Shown here one piece after another: positions 10,277 through 19,121 of a stretch of DNA of 64,000 bases. Under the pieces are notes generated by a model that saw only the letters and a list, made by a program, of their open reading frames with translations, ran no database searches and was not told the origin of the DNA. Origin of the DNA: CBDDKZ01 sp965230415 (GTDB lineage Bacteria > Bacteroidota > Bacteroidia > Cytophagales > JAAEPT01); the NCBI GenBank assembly GCA_965230415.1, contig CBDDKZ010000005.1, positions 744,001-808,000 of the forward strand. The letters run 5' to 3'. Both the position numbers and the translations under genes were made by a program. The number at the start of each line of letters is the position of its first letter. Within the stretch, counting starts at the first letter, position 1.

Positions 10277-10438
10277 ATATTTTGTAAAAAAACGCTATTT
10301 TTCGATATCAATATATTATACAAAATCGACTTCGAAAAAGGTTGTTGTATTTTTTAATAATTCAAAACAATTCATGAAGTACATACGTTAAAATAAATCA
10401 CTTGTTGGAAATAAGCTCCAAAAAAAACGAAATCTAAT

Positions 10439-12370
10439 ATGAAAATCCGTAAGGATGGATTAACATTAAATACAAAAATTGCGGCCATTTTTGGTACAAT
10501 AGCCATTTTTACTGTAATCTGCTTTATTATACTTTATGCCTTTAATAAAGAAATTAGCTCTGATAGGATTACACTGGACCGTTATATTACCTTAAATCAT
10601 TCTTTCTTTAAAATTCAAAAAGCATTTGAAAACGTTAAAAACCTTGATGACAAGGCAAAAATCCCTTTCGGAGACTTCCTTGAAGGTTTTGAGCATGACT
10701 TTAAATTCTTGTATAAAACACAGGTCAGAGGCAGTATGGACTCCCTCTTCAACAAAAAACCATCTGATGACATTCTGATAGGTATCAATTTTTCAGAGGA
10801 GGAAGAAAAATTATTCAATTCCTACAAATTGTGGCACCATTTGGATGAATATGCCGATAAAATCAAATTCAACATGCTAAGTAAAGACAGCAGTTATCAG
10901 GTTTACCACAAAAAGGAATTATATAACGCCGCTGACAGTTCTTATATCTATGCCATTGAAAATGAAGTAAAAACCATCAAACGCCCCACAAAAGAGGCCA
11001 AAAAGTACTTTTTGAACTTTGAAGTATATTTAAAAAAACTGGAAAAGGAATTCTCTAATCTCGAAACACTATATACTAAAGCGCTCGAGGAGAGCCAGCT
11101 CCGTTTTAAAATAGCAGTTACCATCATTTGTTTTTTTGTTATAATACTGCTAATGAGTGCTTTTTATGCTTCCAAGAAAATTATAATAGACCCGCTGAAG
11201 CGTATGACCAACAAAATTCAGCTTTATGTTGAAGGAGATCTTAGCAATGAAATGGAACCCAACAATACGCATGAATTACAACGTATTTCTCAAACATTTA
11301 ACTACTTCATTCAGGATTTCCAGAAAAGCACGAAAATTGTCGAACAAATCAAAAATGGAAATTTACAACTTAACATAAACGACGAAACAGGTAATAATAC
11401 AAGCAGGCATAACCCGCTCTTTGGTGCATTAAAGGACTTGCTCAGTCATATGCATGACATTTCTCAAAAAGAAACTGAACGCAACTGGATTATTGAAGGC
11501 CAAAGAAAACTCACAGAAGTATTAAGTAAAAACTACAAAGACTTTCAGCTTTTGGCCGACGAGGTTATTTCTCAGCTTGTACAATTCATGAATGCGCGTC
11601 AGGGAGGCTTATTTGTGGTATCCGAATCGAATGACAGTGCATCTAATGTACTCGATCTGGTTAGTTGCTACGCTTTTGACAGAAAAAAATACATCAACCG
11701 TACGATCGAATTAGGTGAAGGTCTAATCGGACAGGTTTGGCAAGAAGAAAAAACAATATATATAGAATCTATCCCTGAAGATCACACCATCATCAAATCG
11801 GGCTTAGGTGATTCGCAACCCATATCACTTTTAATAGTACCATTAATCGAAAGTAATGAGGTTCATGGAATAATAGAAATTGCCTCTTTCAAAAGGTTAG
11901 ATCCGTATCAGGTAGAATTTGTTGAGAAAATCGGTGAGAATATAGCTTCTACTTTGTCATCTGTTAAAGTAAATAACAAAACGCAAAAGCTACTTTCTGA
12001 ATCTCAAAAGCTCACCGAAAAAATGAAATATCAGGAAGAGCAGATGCGGCAAAGTCTAAGCGAGCTGGAAGCCACTCAGGAAGAGATAAAGAGAAGGGAA
12101 TTTCAAAAAGAACAAGAGTTAAAACTATTTGCTGAGAAGTTTGATGAGGAAGTCGCGAAGTTTGAAGAAAGGGAGCGTAACTTGAATGCCGAAATCAGTA
12201 CTTTAAAAAAACAGGTTGAGTTCGCAAAAACAGATAACGACAAGATCAGAGAAATGCAGCTGATGATGGAAGAGCATGAAAAAGTCAAAAATGACCTTCT
12301 GGAAACCATAAAAATCAAAGATCTTAGAATAGAAAAAATGAGAAAGAAATTGGAACGATTACGGGGTTAA
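10439..12370 (+). CDS. membrane HAMP-GAF sensor protein with long coiled coil
   Basis: The 643-residue product has TM1 (~14-36), a ~185-residue periplasmic helical region, TM2 (~222-244), HAMP (~245-300), a GAF domain (~375-515) and a ~125-residue C-terminal coiled coil with EEQMRQSLSELEATQEE-type heptads. It has no catalytic output domain. It is a paralogue of the divergently transcribed protein at 8561-10276; both GAF domains contain a GLGD segment followed by a hydrophobic strand and IEIASF. It is the first gene of a ten-gene rightward run and is followed 33 bp later by cheR. The E/Q-rich coil is a reasonable substrate for CheR-type methylation, but that is inference. Confidence 0.85.
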   Translation: MKIRKDGLTLNTKIAAIFGTIAIFTVICFIILYAFNKEISSDRITLDRYITLNHSFFKIQKAFENVKNLDDKAKIPFGDFLEGFEHDFKFLYKTQVRGSMDSLFNKKPSDDILIGINFSEEEEKLFNSYKLWHHLDEYADKIKFNMLSKDSSYQVYHKKELYNAADSSYIYAIENEVKTIKRPTKEAKKYFLNFEVYLKKLEKEFSNLETLYTKALEESQLRFKIAVTIICFFVIILLMSAFYASKKIIIDPLKRMTNKIQLYVEGDLSNEMEPNNTHELQRISQTFNYFIQDFQKSTKIVEQIKNGNLQLNINDETGNNTSRHNPLFGALKDLLSHMHDISQKETERNWIIEGQRKLTEVLSKNYKDFQLLADEVISQLVQFMNARQGGLFVVSESNDSASNVLDLVSCYAFDRKKYINRTIELGEGLIGQVWQEEKTIYIESIPEDHTIIKSGLGDSQPISLLIVPLIESNEVHGIIEIASFKRLDPYQVEFVEKIGENIASTLSSVKVNNKTQKLLSESQKLTEKMKYQEEQMRQSLSELEATQEEIKRREFQKEQELKLFAEKFDEEVAKFEERERNLNAEISTLKKQVEFAKTDNDKIREMQLMMEEHEKVKNDLLETIKIKDLRIEKMRKKLERLRG

Positions 12371-12403
12371 ACCGTACTCTTAATCTAGTGTATAAATGTA
12401 ATT

Positions 12404-13249
12404 ATGAAAAGTAGCATGAAAGAAATTGAAATTAAGGATATTCGGCTTCTAACCGAGGAGATTAATGCTGCTTACAGAATAGATTTCACACAGTATGCAC
12501 TATCCTCCTTTAACAGAAGAGTATCCCGTGTTTTGGAGCTTCACAATATAGATTCTGTACAACTGCTTATTGATAAAATAAAGTCGAATGAGGACTACTT
12601 CATGGAGTTCTTGTCAGAAATCACGGTAAATGTGACGGAGATGTTCAGAGACCCAACATTTTGGCGTGTATTGAGGGAAAAAATTTTTCCAGCTCTCAAG
12701 AGGCTGGCAAATGGAAACAAAATTTCGATCTGGCATGCAGGTTGTGCTACCGGAGAAGAAGTATTTTCAATGGGTGTATTACTTCGTGAACTCAAAATGG
12801 AAGACGAAGTACAAATAATAGCTTCCGACATCGACAACAGAGCATTAAACACGGCGCGAAAAGGAATTTATGACTCCAAGGGCATGGCCATAAACAAGAA
12901 AAATTATGACAATTTTAATGCTTTGGGAGATTTCAATAAATACATCAACAATAACGATAATGGTTCGACTCAGATGGACTTGAGTCTCATTAAAAATGTA
13001 AGTTTTAGAAACCACAATCTGACAACAGGTCATATAGGCGCATCTTTTGACCTTGTACTGTGCAGAAACGTGTTAATTTATTTCAATCAGGCATTGCAAA
13101 ATAATGTCCTTAAAACATTACACTCTTGTATGACCAAAGGAGGATATTTATCTGTTGGTTCGAAAGAATCACTTCTATGGTGTGAATATTTTAACCGCTA
13201 CGAAGTCATAGACCCGGAGGAAAAAATCTACAAAAAAATAAAAGAGTAA
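12404..13249 (+). CDS. CheR-type protein-glutamate O-methyltransferase
   Basis: The 281-residue protein matches full-length CheR: an all-helical N-terminal domain (~1-75, with the NVTEMFRDPTFW motif) and a SAM-dependent methyltransferase domain with HAGCATGEEVFSMG at about residue 110 and LVLCRNVLIYFN at about 216. CheR methylates glutamates on chemoreceptor coiled coils. No methyl-accepting receptor (MCP) is encoded in this window, and the neighbours are HAMP/GAF coiled-coil sensors, so the substrate may be one of them. The start codon at 12404 (MKSSMKEIEI) may alternatively be the ATG five codons later. It is followed immediately by a CheB-type esterase gene, with the CheB ATG 6 bp after the CheR stop. 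Confidence 0.92.
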   Translation: MKSSMKEIEIKDIRLLTEEINAAYRIDFTQYALSSFNRRVSRVLELHNIDSVQLLIDKIKSNEDYFMEFLSEITVNVTEMFRDPTFWRVLREKIFPALKRLANGNKISIWHAGCATGEEVFSMGVLLRELKMEDEVQIIASDIDNRALNTARKGIYDSKGMAINKKNYDNFNALGDFNKYINNNDNGSTQMDLSLIKNVSFRNHNLTTGHIGASFDLVLCRNVLIYFNQALQNNVLKTLHSCMTKGGYLSVGSKESLLWCEYFNRYEVIDPEEKIYKKIKE

Positions 13250-13255
13250 TTGTTG

Positions 13256-13843
13256 ATGGGAAAGGTAGAAATTCCAAAATATAGCGCGATAGTTATAGGT
13301 GGCTCTGCAGGCAGTTTTCCCGTTGTCACTAAAATATTGGCTTCACTTCCCAATGACTTCCCCCTTCCGTTGATAATCACATTACATCGCCTTAAACATG
13401 TAAGAAACGGCTTTTTAGAGGCCTTATCAATAAAATCGAACATCAAGCTTGTAGAACCTTTTGATAAAGAATCTATTAAAAAGGGGCAAGCTTATCTTGC
13501 TCCGGCCAATTACCATATGTGTATCGAGCTGGGCAAAACGTTCTCACTTTCTACAGAACCTATGGTTAACAATTCGAGACCTGCAATCGATTTAACCTTT
13601 AACACGGCATCTTACGTATACAAACAAAGCTTAATCGGAATATTGCTTTCCGGAGCCAATAATGACGGGGCTGTCGGCCTAAAAAAAATTGTAGATAAAG
13701 GTGGACTAACCATTGTTCAAAAACCGGAAGAATGTGTCATTGACACAATGCCAAAGGCCGCCCTTTCACTGACCTCCGTAGATCATATTTTTGCGGTTGA
13801 CGAAATTGTTAGCTTTTTAAAAAATATTAGTAGCACGAACTAA
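13256..13843 (+). CDS. stand-alone CheB-type protein-glutamate methylesterase
   Basis: The 195-residue product is the CheB catalytic domain without the usual N-terminal receiver domain. The catalytic residues look intact: the nucleophile in VIGGSAGSFP, the histidine in ITLHRLKH and the aspartate in LSGANNDGAVGL. The LAPANYHM segment corresponds to the conserved PxxxHM region. CheB removes methyl groups placed by CheR or deamidates glutamines. Lacking a receiver, it is not phospho-regulated in the classical way and may be constitutive or controlled by partners. The ATG at 13256 is preferred over two TTG codons just upstream (13250, 13253). Tight spacing after cheR suggests translational coupling. 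Confidence 0.9.
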   Translation: MGKVEIPKYSAIVIGGSAGSFPVVTKILASLPNDFPLPLIITLHRLKHVRNGFLEALSIKSNIKLVEPFDKESIKKGQAYLAPANYHMCIELGKTFSLSTEPMVNNSRPAIDLTFNTASYVYKQSLIGILLSGANNDGAVGLKKIVDKGGLTIVQKPEECVIDTMPKAALSLTSVDHIFAVDEIVSFLKNISSTN

Positions 13844-13848
13844 ATTTC

Positions 13849-14700
13849 ATGAGATTAGATAACAGACCCATATTTCTGATACTTTTTGTTGTTTTTATAC
13901 TATGTGTAACATTCTTCATTTATAAGGTTGGGAGCATTGAGGATTTTATTATATCAGAAATTGGACAAAGCCGTTACCTTTCTCTTCAAAATATAGAAAC
14001 CTCCATTAAAAAAACGAAACTTCTTTCCATTCTGACAGGAGTCGTTGGCTTAAGTACAATACTCATACTCCTATTTACAAAGGCATCGGACCCGACAATT
14101 ACAGGAAGTATGGAAAGCTTTGAGGAATCACACTCAAATCGTGAAAACCGAAGTCAAAAAGACATTACACCTACAATTAGTAGAAATGTAATCAATAAAA
14201 GAAAGGACGGTTTCATAGAAAACCTGAAAAACATAGATGAATATAGTGACATTAAAGAGTACTGCAGAAAAGTAGTTACAGAGATCGCTAACTATTTTGA
14301 AGCAAGTCATGGCGCATTTTATGTAAAGGAACGAGATAACGAGAACAATGATATCATTGTTCTCAGGGGAGGCTATGCCTTTCACAAATCTGACGATGGC
14401 AACCATTATTTTAATTTGGGAGAAGGGCTAGCGGGTCAGGTTGCAAAAGCAAAGCACCTAATCAACATTAATAATGTTCCGGAAGGATATATCAGCATAC
14501 TTTCCGGACTGGGATCATCATCGCCCAAATCATTATTGATTTTTCCTGTTACTGTCGAAGGAATAGTGTTTGGTGTAATAGAAATGGCGTCTTTTAAAGA
14601 CTTTTCCCCTGAGCAGGAAAAAATAACAGAAACAATTAATGAGGAAATAGGAAGCGTTTTATCAGACAAATTTCCAGCATATTTTAAAACTGAAGAATAA
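13849..14700 (+). CDS. two-TM membrane protein with cytoplasmic GAF domain
   Basis: The 283-residue protein has TM1 (residues ~7-25) and TM2 (~60-79) separated by a short external loop, a polar linker, and one GAF domain (~135-280) of the same subfamily as its neighbours, with GLGSSSPKSLLIFPV and GVIEMASF. It has no HAMP, coiled coil or output domain and so is a reduced version of the other sensors. It starts 5 bp after the CheB stop and ends 11 bp before the phosphatase gene. A role in sensing or in stabilising the other GAF proteins is inferred; the ligand is unknown. Confidence 0.8.
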   Translation: MRLDNRPIFLILFVVFILCVTFFIYKVGSIEDFIISEIGQSRYLSLQNIETSIKKTKLLSILTGVVGLSTILILLFTKASDPTITGSMESFEESHSNRENRSQKDITPTISRNVINKRKDGFIENLKNIDEYSDIKEYCRKVVTEIANYFEASHGAFYVKERDNENNDIIVLRGGYAFHKSDDGNHYFNLGEGLAGQVAKAKHLININNVPEGYISILSGLGSSSPKSLLIFPVTVEGIVFGVIEMASFKDFSPEQEKITETINEEIGSVLSDKFPAYFKTEE

Positions 14701-14711
14701 TAACCTTTTAC

Positions 14712-17700
14712 ATGTACAGCAGGTTAAAAATAGGTTCAAAAATTATTTTATTAGTACTTATACTAGTGATCATCACCGTTATTGGTGAAAGTATTATTTC
14801 TTACTATCGCTATAAAGAGATCGTAGAACGTACCTATCTCGATAAACTGGAGCTTATAGAAGGAATAAAAATCAATAATTTAAATGCTTATTTCAAAAAT
14901 TTTGAAAGTCAATTAGATTCAATCGCAGACGAACCTATCTTTCATCAAAACCACAACTACTATTTCAACCGTCTGGACACGGCGAGTAATTCGATGGCGA
15001 CCAAAGAATATTTCCAATCTGAATTAAGCCTGAACAAATTCGTTGACTTAAAACAAATCGATGACTTTTATATTCTGAACAATCACAATACGATTCTATA
15101 CCAACACTCTAATATGGACGTATCCGGGGTGTATTTTCACAACCTCGACAATGAAACCATAGACATTCATAAGGATCACTTCCACATTAATGAACCGGTA
15201 ATTAATGATAAAAAGGAATTCTACACCTACATAACCACCCCTATATATGAGTTACCACATAAGGAAGGCGAAATCATTGGTTTTTTTGTCATTAAAATCG
15301 AGACCACTACTATATTCGATCGACTAAAACTCAATAACAAAGATATCTCGGGAGAATACGAAGTGCTCGTTTACCGGAATCATCAGGATGTGATTTATTC
15401 GGTTCTTAGTAACCCAAATAACATTAGACGAATGCCTATAACAGAAAAGTCTCACCCTATTTACATTTCTGCCAGGGAAAGCGCCAACAAGAACTTTGGT
15501 GAAGGAATTTACAGTGAACAAGACGGGGAAAAGCAAAAGGATTATTTTGCCATTTGGGAACACTTTCCACATCTTGGTGTAGGTATGATGATCAGAGTAC
15601 CCTGTGATGCGCATTACAACAATACGTTAAACGAGTTTAATTTCTATTCATTGCTTATTGGCATTCTCATTATAATCATTTCCATTCTTCTTAGCTTTGG
15701 TTTTGCCCGTATTATAACTTACCCGATGCTGAAGCTTAAAAAAGTATTGAGCCTTGTCAGCAATGGTATTCTGCCTAAAGAGCTTCACACTCCTCTACAG
15801 GATGAAGTTGGCGACATGATTAAAATTGTCAATAAAATTGTCAACTCGCTTAAAAACACAGCGGCTTTTGCCATTAAAATCGGGGAAGGAGAATTCGATT
15901 CGAACTTCAAACCTCTAAGTACGAAAGATACGCTTGGCCAAGCACTTGTGAACATGCGCGAAAGCCTTAAAAATGCCGATGAAAAAGACCTTCTTCGTAA
16001 CTGGATTGTTACTGGGGTTGCAGAAATAGGTGAAATTCTCCGTAACAACAACAGCCTGGAATCTCTGGGTGACCAAATCCTGATTTATGTATGTAATCGC
16101 ATTAAAGCCGTACAGGGCGCATTTTATGTTGTAAATGAAGACGATCCGGCTAATCCAAACCTGGAAATGAAGGCGAGTTATGCCTATAAAAAGAAAAAAT
16201 TCCTGAAGAAGACCTATCGTTACGCAGAAGGATTGGTTGGGCAATCGGCTATAGAGCAGAGCATTATTTTACGTACTGAAATTCCGGATGACTATCTGGA
16301 CATAAGCTCAGGCCTTTTAGGTGACCAAAAACCCAAATGCCTGTTAATTATCCCTCTCATTACAGAAGAAAAGGTATATGGCATTATTGAACTTGCCGGG
16401 TTTGCGCGTTTCGACGAAGGGAAGATAGAATTTATGAAAGAGGTAAGTGAAATCATTTCTCGTACCGTTTCTAACATCCGTGTAAATGAACATACCAAGA
16501 AGCTTCTTGAAGAGTCTCAGCGCATGAGTAGTGAACTCCGGGTGCAACAATCAGAACTTCAAAATAATGCTCGCGAAATGGAGCAGACTCAATCTCAGCT
16601 GCAGGAGTCCAATCAGCAACTGGAACTACAAATCACTGAAGTTAACAACGCTCAAAAAAGAATTCAGGCCCTACTGGAAAACGCCTCTGAAGTGATCACC
16701 ATTTACGAAAAAGACGGAACAATAAAATATGTAAGTCCATCTGTGGAGCACATTCTCGGTTACAAGCAAGAAGAGCTTGTGGGCATAAGCGATAAAAAAT
16801 ATATCAGCCAGCAGCATCAGGAAACGTTTCAAAAAATGTTCTCACGACTGCTTGGCGACGACGGCGAGAACGTTACCATACAGATGAGTTATTTCCGGAA
16901 AAAAGGTGACAAAATATGGCTGGAAGCTACCGGAAAAAACATGCTAAAGGACCCTGCCATACAAGGTATTGTTGTAAACTCACATGATATAACAGAACGT
17001 AGACGCGCTGCTGAAGAAGAACGAAAAAGAGGACAGATGCAGGCCTTATCTGAAAACTCACCTGACTTAATTACGCGCTTAGGTAAGAGCGGGCGCATAT
17101 TCTACATTAATCCTTCCATCAAAAGATTTACCGGAAATAACCCTAAAAATTATATCAACAAAACAATTCCGGAAACGGATATACCTGAGGTAACAGGGCA
17201 AAAATGGCAAGAGATCATAGATGCTGTAATAGCGGATAAGGAGAAGAAGAGTACAGAGATTTATTTCCCAACGGAATCCGGTAAACGAATCATGTCGATA
17301 AGTGCCATTCCTGAATTCAATATGGATACGGAAATCGAGACTGTTTTGGTTGTTTCGCACGACGTAACAGAGCAAAAAGCCATAGAACATGAAATAAAGC
17401 AGACAAACATAAAAATTAACGACAGTATTAACTATGCTGAGCACATACAGGAAGCCATCCTTCCTGACACTCAAATGATTCAGGAAACTTTTAAGGAATC
17501 ATTTATTTACTTCAGACCGAGGGATGTGGTTAGTGGTGATTTCCCATGGTTCATGAAGCACGACAATAAAGCATATATAGCTGCTGTAGATTGCACAGGA
17601 CATGGTGTACCTGGTGCTATGATTTCCGTTGTCGGTTATTTCCTACTCAATAACATTGTAGATGGAAAAGGAGAGTTGAGTGCCGGAGCTATCATTGATC

Positions 17701-18173
17701 GCCTGGATCAGTTGGTTACTTCTACGTTTAAACAAGACCAATCCACTTCAAAAATAAAAGATGGGATGGATATTTCTTTTTGCAAAATTGACTTAGAAAC
17801 CGGCGAAATGGAATATGCAGGGGCAAACAGGCCTTTATACCTGATGTCTGGAAACGGCATTTTAAGTGAGATTAAAGGAGATAAGTATCCGATTGGTGGT
17901 GGTGGTGCCTACGGGCAAAAAGCGCCATTCAAGAACAATATAATAACATTGAATAAGGGAGACAGCATATATATGTTCTCAGATGGGTACCCTGATCAGT
18001 TTGGAGGAAGCAACCATACTAAATTTGGCACCAGACGCATGCGTGAATTATTGGAGCGCACAAAACACCAGCAGTTGGAAGAAATACACAAATCATTTGA
18101 CGATGAATTTGAAATTTGGCGAGGGCACGAAAACCAAACTGACGATGTCATATTAATTGGAATTCGCTTTTAG
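14712..18173 (+). CDS. Cache-HAMP-GAF-PAS-PAS-PP2C (SpoIIE-type) serine/threonine phosphatase, SiaA-like
   Basis: The 1,153-residue protein has TM1 (~10-32), a ~280-residue extracytoplasmic sensor region of Cache type, TM2 (~311-333), HAMP (~334-388), GAF (~445-590), a coiled coil (~595-650), two PAS domains (~650-765 and ~770-890) and a SpoIIE/PP2C phosphatase domain (~905-1153). The metal-binding motifs are present: RPRDVVSGDF (~934), AAVDCTGHG (~956), DGMDIS (~1016), FSDGYPDQFGG (~1088) and QTDDVILIGI (~1141). It is followed by SiaB- and SiaC-like genes, so it probably fills the SiaA role: dephosphorylating the SiaC-like protein in response to an external signal. The extra GAF and PAS domains go beyond Pseudomonas SiaA, which has only a sensor, HAMP and PP2C. 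Confidence 0.9.
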   Translation: MYSRLKIGSKIILLVLILVIITVIGESIISYYRYKEIVERTYLDKLELIEGIKINNLNAYFKNFESQLDSIADEPIFHQNHNYYFNRLDTASNSMATKEYFQSELSLNKFVDLKQIDDFYILNNHNTILYQHSNMDVSGVYFHNLDNETIDIHKDHFHINEPVINDKKEFYTYITTPIYELPHKEGEIIGFFVIKIETTTIFDRLKLNNKDISGEYEVLVYRNHQDVIYSVLSNPNNIRRMPITEKSHPIYISARESANKNFGEGIYSEQDGEKQKDYFAIWEHFPHLGVGMMIRVPCDAHYNNTLNEFNFYSLLIGILIIIISILLSFGFARIITYPMLKLKKVLSLVSNGILPKELHTPLQDEVGDMIKIVNKIVNSLKNTAAFAIKIGEGEFDSNFKPLSTKDTLGQALVNMRESLKNADEKDLLRNWIVTGVAEIGEILRNNNSLESLGDQILIYVCNRIKAVQGAFYVVNEDDPANPNLEMKASYAYKKKKFLKKTYRYAEGLVGQSAIEQSIILRTEIPDDYLDISSGLLGDQKPKCLLIIPLITEEKVYGIIELAGFARFDEGKIEFMKEVSEIISRTVSNIRVNEHTKKLLEESQRMSSELRVQQSELQNNAREMEQTQSQLQESNQQLELQITEVNNAQKRIQALLENASEVITIYEKDGTIKYVSPSVEHILGYKQEELVGISDKKYISQQHQETFQKMFSRLLGDDGENVTIQMSYFRKKGDKIWLEATGKNMLKDPAIQGIVVNSHDITERRRAAEEERKRGQMQALSENSPDLITRLGKSGRIFYINPSIKRFTGNNPKNYINKTIPETDIPEVTGQKWQEIIDAVIADKEKKSTEIYFPTESGKRIMSISAIPEFNMDTEIETVLVVSHDVTEQKAIEHEIKQTNIKINDSINYAEHIQEAILPDTQMIQETFKESFIYFRPRDVVSGDFPWFMKHDNKAYIAAVDCTGHGVPGAMISVVGYFLLNNIVDGKGELSAGAIIDRLDQLVTSTFKQDQSTSKIKDGMDISFCKIDLETGEMEYAGANRPLYLMSGNGILSEIKGDKYPIGGGGAYGQKAPFKNNIITLNKGDSIYMFSDGYPDQFGGSNHTKFGTRRMRELLERTKHQQLEEIHKSFDDEFEIWRGHENQTDDVILIGIRF

Positions 18174-18184
18174 CAAGCAAGAAT

Positions 18185-18736
18185 ATGAAGTATATATATG
18201 AACTACATAAAAAAATGCTTGACTTCAAAGTAATACTTGCTTATGAAGGAGAAGTCTCACAAGATATAACACGCTCAGTACTTTCAATGGCAGAAAGAAA
18301 CCTTGAATCTCTGGGTGAACAACTAAGTACTAAAAAAAAGGTGTTCAACGTAATGGTAGAATGCCTTCAAAATATTGTAAAACATTCTGACGAAATGCAA
18401 AATATTAACGACGAAGCTGTATTTTTAATCGGAATGGAACACAACAATTATATAGTGGCTTCGGGTAATTATATGTACACTAAAAATGTTCCAATACTAA
18501 AAAGTAAAATAGAACAAGTAAATAATTTAGATAAAGACGGTCTTAAACAACTTTATAGAGACGTTATTCGTAATGGTTCTTTATCGGAAAAAGGTGGAGC
18601 CGGACTTGGATTTATCGATATGGCACGTAAATCTGGAAACAAATTGGAGTATAATTTTCAGAAGCTTGACGACAAATACACGTTCTTCTCACTCAAAACA
18701 ACAATAACAAGAAAACCCTTAACTGATAATAATTAA
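18185..18736 (+). CDS. SiaB-family (DUF6272) protein kinase, GHKL fold
   Basis: The 183-residue cytosolic protein has the GHKL ATPase signatures: an N-box-like VECLQNIVKHS at about residues 58-68 and a glycine-rich G-box EKGGAGLGFID at about 135-145. The SiaB family phosphorylates the SiaC partner on a threonine, in opposition to the SiaA phosphatase. Its place between a PP2C phosphatase (11 bp upstream) and a SiaC-like gene (4 bp downstream) is the same as in Pseudomonas siaABC. It has no receiver or sensor domain, so control probably comes through SiaC and the phosphatase. Length is normal for the family. Confidence 0.88.
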   Translation: MKYIYELHKKMLDFKVILAYEGEVSQDITRSVLSMAERNLESLGEQLSTKKKVFNVMVECLQNIVKHSDEMQNINDEAVFLIGMEHNNYIVASGNYMYTKNVPILKSKIEQVNNLDKDGLKQLYRDVIRNGSLSEKGGAGLGFIDMARKSGNKLEYNFQKLDDKYTFFSLKTTITRKPLTDNN

Positions 18737-18740
18737 TACT

Positions 18741-19103
18741 ATGGACAAAATTTCTATCGAAGGTACGGAAGATACCCCAATGGTAACTTTGGATAAAGGA
18801 GGAAATCTTTTTGAAATATCCGGACGCTCTCTTCCTGAGGATGCTGCGGCTTTTTATGCGCCTATTCTTTCCTGGCTCGAAAGCTACGCAAGCGACCCCC
18901 TGGGAGAAACAAAATTTAACGTAAAATTAGAATACTTCAACACTGCTTCTTCCAAACTTATCTTAGATGTTTTAACAAAACTGGAAGATATTGATAACGT
19001 TACAGTGAACTGGTATTTTCACGATGATGACGAAGATATGGAAGAAGCCGGAGAAGAGTTTTCTGAACTTATCGACGTAGAATTTGAATTGATACCGTTT
19101 TAA
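18741..19103 (+). CDS. SiaC-family (DUF1987) regulatory phosphoprotein
   Basis: The 120-residue acidic protein matches the DUF1987/SiaC family: the N-terminal GTEDTPMVTLDK segment, a central ISGRSLPEDAAAFYAPI motif and YFNTASSKLILDVL. Thr68 in the FNTASS motif sits at the same residue number that I recall as the phospho-acceptor of Pseudomonas aeruginosa SiaC (Thr68). In that system unphosphorylated SiaC binds and activates the diguanylate cyclase SiaD. No GGDEF cyclase is encoded in this window, so the target of the switch here is different or encoded elsewhere. The ABC transporter gene 18 bp downstream is a candidate partner by context only. Confidence 0.9.
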   Translation: MDKISIEGTEDTPMVTLDKGGNLFEISGRSLPEDAAAFYAPILSWLESYASDPLGETKFNVKLEYFNTASSKLILDVLTKLEDIDNVTVNWYFHDDDEDMEEAGEEFSELIDVEFELIPF

Positions 19104-19121
19104 TCTGCCAAACAATTTTAG

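Noticed and set aside
14712..18173. Phosphatase as a histidine kinase or adenylate cyclase because of its HAMP-GAF-PAS layout
   Set aside because: The C-terminal domain has the PP2C metal-binding motifs (VSGDF, DCTGHG, FSDGYPDQ) and no HisKA, HATPase or cyclase motif.
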